Below, in pieces: positions 44,142 through 51,855 of a stretch of DNA of 64,000 bases. Position numbers and translations under genes: made by a program. The notes under the pieces were generated by a model. It saw only the letters and a program-made list of their open reading frames with translations, had not been told where the DNA came from and made no database searches. Within the stretch, counting starts at the first letter, position 1, and every line of letters begins with the position of its first letter. The stretch lies in contig REEN01000072.1 of the NCBI GenBank assembly GCA_007695015.1, positions 1-64,000 on the forward strand, in the 5' to 3' direction. Source of the DNA: Marinilabiliales bacterium. Lineage in GTDB: Bacteria > Bacteroidota > Bacteroidia > Bacteroidales > PUMT01.

Positions 44142-46691
44142 ATGAGGATATTAAAATTAAAAAGTTTTTTACTGGCTGTTATGCCGGTTGTAATGACGGG
44201 CACAGTTCTGCCGCCGGTTAATCCGGAACAAAGCCCCGGGTTTTATGCTGAAGGGATGACCAGCATATTGGATATCAGAAAAGGCGAAGAGGAATACAGC
44301 TCGCATCTTTATGGGAGGGTTATGGCCGGAGATGAGGGCGCCCCTTTTGTAACAGTTTATCTTAAAGGAACATCGTACGGCACTTCTACCGATGCAGACG
44401 GATATTTCATGCTTGTGAACCTGCCGCCGGGCAAACATACGGTCCGGGTTCAGGGGATCGGTTACAGAGGCGCAGAGAAGGTTGTTGAAGTCGGCGAAAA
44501 CGAAACATCCGAACTTGTATTTGAAATTGAGCAGGATGTTCTGCTTATGGAGCAGGTTGTTGTTTCGGGCAGCCGCATCGGGTTGCTTCAGCATCTTCCC
44601 GGATCAGCAGGCACGGTTGCCAACAATGATCTGAAAGCTATTGCACCCCTGACCGGGAATGAGGTGCTGAGAACGGTAACCGGCCTGCATGTTGTTGAGG
44701 AGGAGGGAGCCGGGTTGCGTGCAAATATAGGGGTACGGGGATTAGACCCTGACAAAAGCCGGAACGTACTGATGCTTGAGGACGGGATACCTGTTGCACT
44801 TGGACCTTACGGGGAACCAGAGATGTATTATACTCCGTCCATTGACAGGATGAGCGGCATAGAGGTTCTGAAGGGGAGCGGGTCTATTTTATACGGTCCG
44901 CAAACTATCGGTGGTGTGATAAACTATATCACAGCCGATCCTCCGGCTGAGAGCACAGGTTATGCACGAATAAGCGGCGGACAGGGTGGTTATTACAGCG
45001 GATTGGCCGGTTATGGTAATACATACGGTAATACCGGATTCCAGGTAAACTATCTCAGAAGGCAGGCCGAAAACCTGGGACCCACTCAATTTGTGCTGAA
45101 CGATATCAATGGCAAGCTTAGATTCAGCTCCTCGCCAAGGTCTGCCGCAACCCTTAAAATTGGTGTTTATGATGAGGTTTCCAATTCGACTTATGTTGGA
45201 CTTACACAGGCCATGTTTGAAACTGGCGGCAATGATCATGTGCGGCTTGCTCCGCACGACAACCTCGAAGTAAGGAGATATTCAATGAGCCTGAGCCACA
45301 GGTTCTCACTAAGTGACGATCTGCAGTTCAACACAACCGCCTACGGCTATACCACAACACGGAACTGGCGCAGGCAGGATTTCACATATGATGGTGGTTC
45401 TTCCGGTCTAACCGGAGAGGTGTGGGGTGACAATACCCTTCCCGGCGGCATGATATTTTTAAGGAACAGCACAGGTAACAGGAACAGGCAGTTTGAGGTT
45501 GCAGGGATTGAGAACAGGACAAGATTTAATTACTCCCTGAAGGGGTTGAGAAGCATCCTTGATGCAGGTGCGCGTCTGCATTACGAGAGGGCATATGAAC
45601 AAAGGGTCAACGGCACAAGTGCAACAGCGGTTTCGGGCAACCTCAGGGATGATGAGATACGTACGGGACATGCATTCAGCACCTGGGTACAGAACAAAGC
45701 CTTTCTCAGTGACAGGGTTTCGGTCACGGCCGGAATACGCACCGAGATGCTGAACTACGAGAGGGATATCCTCAGGGCCAGTTTTGAAGATGTGGCCATT
45801 GTGAACAATACCTTTGTTGCTGAGCTGATTCCAGGTGCCGGAATAAACTACAATTTCAATCGGCAGAACGGGGTTTTTGCCGGTATACACAGGGGATTTG
45901 CTCCGCCAAGGATCAAGGATGCCATAAGCAGTTCGGGCGAAGATATGCTGCTGGATGCTGAAAAGAGCTGGAACATTGAAGCTGGGGCACGGACAGGTTT
46001 TGAAAATGTGGTCAGGTTTGAGGCTACACTATTTCTAATGGATTTCTCAAACCAGGTTATACCGGTGTCAGAATCTTCGGGAGGCCGGGGAGCCGGGTAT
46101 ATCAATGCAGGCCGGACCAGCCACAGGGGGGCTGAGGGCGATGTCATCCTTAATGTTTCACAATTGACCGGTCTGCCGGGCGATCTTACGGCAGCTGTAA
46201 ATGCAACATTTACCCGTTCGGTATTCTCTGACGACAGATTTGTGGTGGAGCGGATTGCAAACGGACCGCTGAATAATACTGTCATGGTAAATGTGAAAGG
46301 TAACAGGACCCCTTATTCACCGGCGGTAAATGCTTCAGGATACCTGCAGTACACGAGCCAAACCGGTTTTGGCGTAAGGGTAGGGGGACAGTTCACGGGG
46401 AGCCAGTATACCGACGTGCTCAATACCGGTTGTGTTGGCGACTGGATTGAAAGGGCCGGTGCTGATCCTGATTACAATTACCTCCAGGCAACTGCCAACG
46501 GCCGTATCGGGCAGATACCGTCATTTTTCGTAATGAATTTATCGGCGTGGTATGACCTTCCTGGCGGACTGAATTTTAACCTTACCATAAAGAACCTGCT
46601 TAATGAAAGATATATAGCATCAAGAAGGCCGCAGGGTATAAGGGTAGGGCTGCCGAGGATGTTTAACGCAGGAATGTCATTGAGCTTCTGA
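44142..46691 (+). CDS. FecA-like TonB-dependent siderophore receptor
   Basis: The protein has 849 residues. A signal peptide is followed by a longer N-terminal stretch, a CarboxypepD_reg-like domain (about 53-125) and a plug (about 140-260) with I-G-V-R-G-L-D-P-D-K-S-R-N and E-V-L-K-G-S-G-S-I-L-Y-G-P-Q-T-I-G-G-V-I-N-Y. The barrel contains T-T-T-R-N-W-R-R-Q-D-F (near 405), a segment I associate with ferric dicitrate receptors (FecA), and ends M-F-N-A-G-M-S-L-S-F. It differs from the two receptors upstream and is not a recent duplicate of them. No FecR/sigma pair is nearby. Iron-carboxylate import is likely, with specificity uncertain. Confidence 0.85.
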   Translation: MRILKLKSFLLAVMPVVMTGTVLPPVNPEQSPGFYAEGMTSILDIRKGEEEYSSHLYGRVMAGDEGAPFVTVYLKGTSYGTSTDADGYFMLVNLPPGKHTVRVQGIGYRGAEKVVEVGENETSELVFEIEQDVLLMEQVVVSGSRIGLLQHLPGSAGTVANNDLKAIAPLTGNEVLRTVTGLHVVEEEGAGLRANIGVRGLDPDKSRNVLMLEDGIPVALGPYGEPEMYYTPSIDRMSGIEVLKGSGSILYGPQTIGGVINYITADPPAESTGYARISGGQGGYYSGLAGYGNTYGNTGFQVNYLRRQAENLGPTQFVLNDINGKLRFSSSPRSAATLKIGVYDEVSNSTYVGLTQAMFETGGNDHVRLAPHDNLEVRRYSMSLSHRFSLSDDLQFNTTAYGYTTTRNWRRQDFTYDGGSSGLTGEVWGDNTLPGGMIFLRNSTGNRNRQFEVAGIENRTRFNYSLKGLRSILDAGARLHYERAYEQRVNGTSATAVSGNLRDDEIRTGHAFSTWVQNKAFLSDRVSVTAGIRTEMLNYERDILRASFEDVAIVNNTFVAELIPGAGINYNFNRQNGVFAGIHRGFAPPRIKDAISSSGEDMLLDAEKSWNIEAGARTGFENVVRFEATLFLMDFSNQVIPVSESSGGRGAGYINAGRTSHRGAEGDVILNVSQLTGLPGDLTAAVNATFTRSVFSDDRFVVERIANGPLNNTVMVNVKGNRTPYSPAVNASGYLQYTSQTGFGVRVGGQFTGSQYTDVLNTGCVGDWIERAGADPDYNYLQATANGRIGQIPSFFVMNLSAWYDLPGGLNFNLTIKNLLNERYIASRRPQGIRVGLPRMFNAGMSLSF

Positions 46692-46849
46692 AAGGTTGCT
46701 GGCCCGGCAGGCTATCTTTAATTCCGCGTCCTTCGCGGCAATGTGTTGCCGGTATTCTGTTAGTAATGAGTGTGTGCTGAAAAAAGCCGTCTGTTAACTC
46801 CTGACAGACTTTTGCCTGGAAGGGTTATACCTGACAGGTAGCGCTGATA

Positions 46850-46881
46850 AAAAACCGGGCGGGTATTAACGCCCGGTTTTT
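46850..46881. terminator. Bidirectional terminator overlapping the ddl stop codon
   Basis: An 11-base stem (AAAACCGGGCG with CGCCCGGTTTT) has A-tracts on one side and T-tracts on the other, so it can end transcription from both the FecA-like gene and ddl. The last ddl codons and its TAA lie inside the hairpin. Confidence 0.85.
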
Positions 46882-47858
46882 GCATACTCAATAGCGTCTT
46901 CAATTGCCAGTGTAAAAAGCTCCTTTGTTTCCAGTCCGATCGCCTCTGCCTGCTGGGGAATAATGCTGGTATCGGTCATTCCCGGTACAGTGTTGACTTC
47001 AAGAAAATATAATTTGTCTTCACTGAGTATGTAGTCAATCCTTACAATTCCACGGCAGTCAAGGATATCATAGATCATGGAGGATATCTGCTGGCACTCC
47101 CTTGTGTATTTTTCATCTATCCTTGCCGGGGTTATCTCATCAGCCTCCCTGTTATATTTGGCATCAAAATCAAAAAATTCATTCTTGCTTACAATTTCAG
47201 TCAGGGGAAACAGTATCTCCCTGTCACTGCTCTTGAACACCCCGCCAGTCAGTTCTGTGCCTTCAATGAACTCCTCTATGATGACCTCGTTGTCTTCATT
47301 GAAAGCTTTAAGGATGGCATCTTTTAACCGGGATGCTTTGGTGACCCTGGTGACCCCGAAGCTGGACCCCCCGTTGTTGGGTTTGACAAAACAGGGCAGT
47401 CCGATCTCCGCAGCTATTTTTCCCGGGTCAAACCTGTATCCTTTCCTCACAAGCATCGCCTTTGGTGATACGATGCCGAAATTGTTAAGGAAACCCTTGC
47501 ATATGTATTTGTTGAATGTGAGGGCAGAGGCGAGTACGCCACAGGTGGTGCAGGGCATCCCGATAAGGTCGAAATAGGCCTGCAGCTTGCCGTCTTCGCC
47601 CGGAGTCCCGTGTATCGCCATGAAAACACAGTCAAACTTTGTCTTTTTACCGTCCAGCATTACCGAGAAGTCGTTTTTATCAACCACGGGTCCCGGCTCC
47701 TCAATGGTGCCGGCTATCCACCTGTCACCCTTCATGGTTATGAGAAAAGGGTTGTAACGGGTTTTATCGAGCGATTTTATGATGTTGGATGCGCTTTCTA
47801 CCGATACGACATATTCGGATGAGTCGCCTCCGGCAACTATGGCTATGTTTTTCTTCAT
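46866..47858 (-). CDS. ddl: D-alanine--D-alanine ligase
   Basis: The 330-residue ATP-grasp enzyme joins two D-alanines for peptidoglycan precursors. Seen are A-G-G-D-S-S-E at the N-terminus, H-G-T-P-G-E-D-G (near 84), P-C-F-V-K-P-N-N-G-G-S-S-F-G-V (ATP loop, about 155-169), E-E-F-I-E-G-T-E-L and the metal-site end F-L-E-V-N-T-V-P-G-M-T (near 288). Motifs and length are normal. It is the last of a minus-strand group with an RluD-type synthase, a T9SS protein and a PASTA protein, a grouping I recall as common in Bacteroidota. Its stop codon lies in a terminator hairpin. Confidence 0.95.
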   Translation of the reverse strand: MKKNIAIVAGGDSSEYVVSVESASNIIKSLDKTRYNPFLITMKGDRWIAGTIEEPGPVVDKNDFSVMLDGKKTKFDCVFMAIHGTPGEDGKLQAYFDLIGMPCTTCGVLASALTFNKYICKGFLNNFGIVSPKAMLVRKGYRFDPGKIAAEIGLPCFVKPNNGGSSFGVTRVTKASRLKDAILKAFNEDNEVIIEEFIEGTELTGGVFKSSDREILFPLTEIVSKNEFFDFDAKYNREADEITPARIDEKYTRECQQISSMIYDILDCRGIVRIDYILSEDKLYFLEVNTVPGMTDTSIIPQQAEAIGLETKELFTLAIEDAIEYAKTGR

Positions 47859-47886
47859 TGCGAAACTCAGTTGGTGGATTCAATGG

Positions 47887-47894
47887 CAAATATA
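47887..47894 (-). promoter_or_regulatory. Candidate -7 box for ddl
   Basis: On the minus strand TATATTTG fits TAnnTTTG, 28 bases before the ddl ATG. No matching TTG is seen upstream, so ddl may be read both from here and from the genes before it. Confidence 0.4.
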
Positions 47895-47988
47895 AAAAAA
47901 ACAGGATCACTAAGGCACCCGGTCCATGTTTCCCGGATGCTGCCCGGTTCAACCGGGCCGGTGATATAAAGCACCAGCAACACCCGGC

Positions 47989-49029
47989 TCATATCTCATC
48001 CCTGCTTCCGGTGTACCTCTTCCATTTGTCAATTAGCTGCTGTATGTCATCAGGCAACTCTGTTTCAAACCAAAGTTCCCTGTCCGTTGCAGGGTGCTTA
48101 AATCCAAGCGTTCTGGCATGCAGTGCATGCCGGGGTAAAACCTTGAAACAGTTTTGAACGAACTGTTTGTATTTTGTAAAGGTGGTGCCACGCAGTATCT
48201 GGTCGCCGCCATATCTTTCGTCATTGAAAAGGGGGTGACCTATGTGCTCCAGGTGCACCCTTATCTGGTGTGTCCTGCCGGTTTCCAGCCTGCATTCAAC
48301 ATGACTGATGTAGCCAAGGTCCTCGACCAGCCGGTAATGGGTGAGGGCATACTTCCCCTGGCTGCCATCGGGAAAGACATCCATTCTCATCCTGTCTTTG
48401 GAATGCCTGCCTATATGGCCTTCTATACTGCCTTCTGCCGGCTCGGGCCTTCCCCACACTATGGCGTCGTACTCCCTCCTGGTCTTTCTTTCGAAAAACT
48501 GCCTTGCAAGCCGGTTCATGGCTAATTCAGTTTTTGCCACCACCAAAAGTCCGCTGGTGTTCTTGTCTATCCGGTGTACCAGTCCGGGCCGTAACTCTCC
48601 CGATTCGAAAAGAGGCATTTCCCTGAACCTCCAGGCAAGCGCATTAATAAGCGTGCCTGTATAGTTTCCGTGCCCGGGGTGTACGACCATACCGGGGGCC
48701 TTGTTCACCACAACAAGGTGGTCATCTTCATAGATCACATTCACCGGGATATCTTCAGGTAAAAGCTCAACTTCCCTGGGGGGGTGAGCCATGACTATTG
48801 TTATGATATCACCGGGCCGTACCCGGTAATTTGATTTTACGGGGGAATCGTTTACCAGTATGTTACCTGCTGTGGCGGCATTCTGTATGAGGCTCCTGGA
48901 AACATTCTCAATCCGGTTAACAAGGAACTTGTCAATTCTGAGAAGCTTCTGACCCGGATCAGCCTCAAACCTGAAATGTTCATACAGATCGGCTGCATCA
49001 TTGATATCTTCTCCGGGCTGATTGGTCAT
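47989..49029 (-). CDS. RluD-type 23S rRNA pseudouridine synthase
   Basis: The 346-residue protein has an N-terminal S4 RNA-binding domain (about 25-85: I-D-K-F-L-V-N-R, N-A-A-T-A-G-N-I-L-V-N) and a pseudouridine synthase domain. The latter shows L-V-V-N-K-A-P-G-M-V-V-H-P, the catalytic motif H-R-I-D-K-N-T-S-G (Asp near 154) and H-Q-I-R-V-H-L. This is the RluA/RluD family; RluD makes pseudouridines in helix 69 of 23S rRNA. Exact site specificity is not read from sequence. It starts five bases after the end of the T9SS protein gene. Confidence 0.92.
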   Translation of the reverse strand: MTNQPGEDINDAADLYEHFRFEADPGQKLLRIDKFLVNRIENVSRSLIQNAATAGNILVNDSPVKSNYRVRPGDIITIVMAHPPREVELLPEDIPVNVIYEDDHLVVVNKAPGMVVHPGHGNYTGTLINALAWRFREMPLFESGELRPGLVHRIDKNTSGLLVVAKTELAMNRLARQFFERKTRREYDAIVWGRPEPAEGSIEGHIGRHSKDRMRMDVFPDGSQGKYALTHYRLVEDLGYISHVECRLETGRTHQIRVHLEHIGHPLFNDERYGGDQILRGTTFTKYKQFVQNCFKVLPRHALHARTLGFKHPATDRELWFETELPDDIQQLIDKWKRYTGSRDEI

Positions 49030-49034
49030 AGGGA

Positions 49035-50885
49035 CTATTTAATGAGTATCTTCCTTGTTTCAATGTGGTCATTTCCGGTTTCGGCACGGATGAAATAGAT
49101 ACCTGCCGGGAACATTGATACATCCATGCTATTTTCCGTACCGGGCACCCGGTATACGGTCTGCCCCAGAGTATTTATAAGGCTGATGGTTGCAGCACGC
49201 CGGTCAATGCCTGGTTCCAGGTCAAAAAAGATCACATCACTGGCGGGATTGGGATATATCCTCATGATCTCATTAATAACAGGATCTGCTACATTTGCAG
49301 GCCTTTGTGGCATGCCCAGCACGGGGCGTATCATCAGCGACCCTTCGAATGAGGAGTTCTTCCACTCTCCATGAATATTGTAGTAATTCCTGCTTCGGTT
49401 ATTGCGGTTCACGTCAAATCCTATATTGAGAAAGTTGCTGCTGGTTTGTATTATGCCGACATAGAAGACCTGGGATACAGGTATTGCCTCATCCAGCCGG
49501 TATGTATGAAAGCTGTTCACTCCATCCCCATACTCAGGCCTGAAACCTTCCTGGGAATATACCAGGTTGCCCGGACGCCCGCTGTCATCGTCCCATACGG
49601 CAAGTTTGAAATTATGCCTTGATGCATCGTTGAGCGACTGGTTAAAATATATTTTAACAGCCCGTAATGTATCGGCCCTGTAGGCCCTGAACCTGCATGC
49701 AATCCGGGCATTCTCCGCGCCTCCTCCCGAGAGCCCGTATCCATTCTCTGCAGATCCATCATCCAGGGCAAAGTAGTTGCCGAAATCCTGGTAATAGATA
49801 ACCGTATCATTGTTATCCGGTTCAAGTCCGTCCACTGTAAGCCAGGCCCTGATCCTGAAGCGCGCAGAGTCCGCACTTGCCGACGTGAACGACCATGTAA
49901 GGTCAGCTTCGAAATTGTGCAGCTCCCCGGGGCCTATAACAGTTGATCCGCCTGAGAAGTTGTGGGCCAATCGGTTTTCATAAACGTCATAGATCGAAAA
50001 ATGTCGTTGCACACTTCTTGTTATTATATCGTTGTTACGGTAGGATACCGGGAGCACCGAACCCATTTCAACTATCCTTCCTGCACGGAACTGTTCCCAT
50101 GGCATGGCTTCGTAATTGTTCAGGGCAGACCTTATGGGTTCTGTAAATGCAACATCTCTGAAAACAGTGTCGGTGAAGGATCTGTTCCTGTCCAGAACAA
50201 CATAATCTATGTGCCAGTGGTCGGCATTACCCATAGATCCCGGATTGGTCCTGTTATCGGCTATACTGGCAATATTGCTGAACCGGAACCGGAATCCCTC
50301 CATGAGGTAGATGGTATCTGTAACAGGGATCATTGCTAGCCTGAATTCATGCAGGCTGTCACCGGGAACGGACCATACTATGCTCCAGCTCTCAGTTGAG
50401 GGTGACCAGAATTCCACCCTGAGCGAATCATTGGGCTGCGGTACATCACCTCTTCCCTGGGGCTGGTAGAAAAAACTCAGGTAGATACTGTCAGCCGGCA
50501 TATAGCTGAGGTTTATCGGATTTGAGGTCAGCCTGTCGGCCAGGAATGGCCATATCGTTGCATGCTCATAAAGCGCACCGGTTTCATCTATTGCATCAAG
50601 AGTTGCAACATTCAGAGATACAGGGTTTACCGGGTAATTTGCATTAATATATACGTATCTGTCAGCCCATTTGGTATGGTCGGGATATACTTCAGAGCCT
50701 GAAAAGTCATCAAAGAAGGGCAGTTCAATCAGGCCTGCAGACGATTTAAGCACGGGATGCTTAAGGTGCTGCTCCCTGACAGCATTATTGACCTGTAGTC
50801 CGCCAAGAACTTCCTGGGACCGGCCTGTGGCACCTGTCAGGAACAAGAGCAGGATTATACTACCATATAATACTATCTTCATCAT
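49035..50885 (-). CDS. Secreted protein with T9SS type A C-terminal sorting domain
   Basis: The protein has about 616 residues from the first of two adjacent ATGs (50885, 50882). A signal peptide ends near G-R-S-Q. The middle is beta-rich with repeated W-S-x-x-F-T-S/D-x-A-x-type strands and several Asn/Asp-rich turns. The last 80 residues are a clear type A sorting domain: Y-P-N-P-A-S-D-V-I, then S-L-I-N-T-L-G-Q-T-V-Y, M-F-P-A-G-I-Y-F-I-R and a terminal R-K-I-L-I-K. It should be exported by T9SS and anchored to or released from the surface. Its start overlaps the end of the PASTA gene by 26 bases. I do not recognise its activity. Confidence 0.82.
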   Translation of the reverse strand: MMKIVLYGSIILLLFLTGATGRSQEVLGGLQVNNAVREQHLKHPVLKSSAGLIELPFFDDFSGSEVYPDHTKWADRYVYINANYPVNPVSLNVATLDAIDETGALYEHATIWPFLADRLTSNPINLSYMPADSIYLSFFYQPQGRGDVPQPNDSLRVEFWSPSTESWSIVWSVPGDSLHEFRLAMIPVTDTIYLMEGFRFRFSNIASIADNRTNPGSMGNADHWHIDYVVLDRNRSFTDTVFRDVAFTEPIRSALNNYEAMPWEQFRAGRIVEMGSVLPVSYRNNDIITRSVQRHFSIYDVYENRLAHNFSGGSTVIGPGELHNFEADLTWSFTSASADSARFRIRAWLTVDGLEPDNNDTVIYYQDFGNYFALDDGSAENGYGLSGGGAENARIACRFRAYRADTLRAVKIYFNQSLNDASRHNFKLAVWDDDSGRPGNLVYSQEGFRPEYGDGVNSFHTYRLDEAIPVSQVFYVGIIQTSSNFLNIGFDVNRNNRSRNYYNIHGEWKNSSFEGSLMIRPVLGMPQRPANVADPVINEIMRIYPNPASDVIFFDLEPGIDRRAATISLINTLGQTVYRVPGTENSMDVSMFPAGIYFIRAETGNDHIETRKILIK

Positions 50886-51711
50886 AAGGTAAGTCGTCCA
50901 TGAGAATTTCGAGTGTGTCAGGAACAGGCAGAAGAGTTGAGTCGACCGACATCCAGAGGTCAATTATTGATCCCAGCCTGATCTGCAAACCTTCAGAATA
51001 TTCAGGTCGCTGACGCCAGACAAATGCGTTGATAGAATCCTCTTCATTTTTTACGGTGGTGTCATACAATGCTGCACCCAGGTTCAGCGAGGCTGCAAGT
51101 ATCCTGTTCCTTGCCTCTTCCTTGTCCAGATAGAGTACATCGGGCACATAAGTGGTCCTTGTGCTGAGGCCTTCACCCAGTACCAGGTCAATTGCCTCTC
51201 CACGCACGATCAACTCTCCGGGTTCAATATCGTTGCCTTCATATTGCTGGCGCAGTACATTGTTCATCGCTATGTCCGGCACATAGATAAGTCTGCCTAC
51301 CTCAAGTCCCTGGGTCTCTATTATTGCCCTGGCCTGTCTTAATGAAACACCTGTTACATCAGGCATAGCAACCCTTTCAGGATTCATTGCATTTATGGTA
51401 AGAAATATTGTGCGGTTCTCCTTTACCCGGAAATTGGGCGGGGGGTTCTGATCTATGACCGTGCCCCTTGCTTCGTGACTGATAAATACCGAATCTGCCA
51501 CCTGGTACCTGAGCCTGCGTGCTCCGGTAACCATTTCTGCCTCAGTGACTGTCAGGCCCCTCAGGTCAGGCACGGCATAAGCCCTCCCATGCCTGGTGTA
51601 GATTTTCAATCCCACGAAAATGGTAAGTATTACAAAGGTTGTTATACCGGCTATTATTGCAAGATGTTTCCAGAACATCCTGCTTATAAGGAACCTGACG
51701 AAATTATTCAT
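50860..51711 (-). CDS. PASTA-domain membrane protein
   Basis: The 283-residue protein has a short cytosolic N-terminus, one transmembrane helix (about 13-35) and three PASTA domains. Their starts are marked by V-P-D-L-R-G-L-T (near 47), M-P-D-V-T-G-V-S (near 118) and V-P-D-V-L-Y-L-D (near 194). PASTA domains bind peptidoglycan or beta-lactams. Unlike the kinase PknB there is no kinase domain. The gene lies in a group with ddl and an RluD-type synthase, consistent with a cell-wall role. Its end overlaps the T9SS gene, so translation is probably coupled. Confidence 0.9.
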   Translation of the reverse strand: MNNFVRFLISRMFWKHLAIIAGITTFVILTIFVGLKIYTRHGRAYAVPDLRGLTVTEAEMVTGARRLRYQVADSVFISHEARGTVIDQNPPPNFRVKENRTIFLTINAMNPERVAMPDVTGVSLRQARAIIETQGLEVGRLIYVPDIAMNNVLRQQYEGNDIEPGELIVRGEAIDLVLGEGLSTRTTYVPDVLYLDKEEARNRILAASLNLGAALYDTTVKNEEDSINAFVWRQRPEYSEGLQIRLGSIIDLWMSVDSTLLPVPDTLEILMDDLPYDEDSIIW

Positions 51712-51855
51712 TCAATGCGATGTAACCTGTTCGATTTTAAATACTACCTGAATTGAAACGGAAAGCTTCAATTACTATTATATTTATATGCCGATTATTG
51801 CAGGCACGGACATATCTGATACCTCATAAATGCTTGAAACATGAATCAATGCAGC

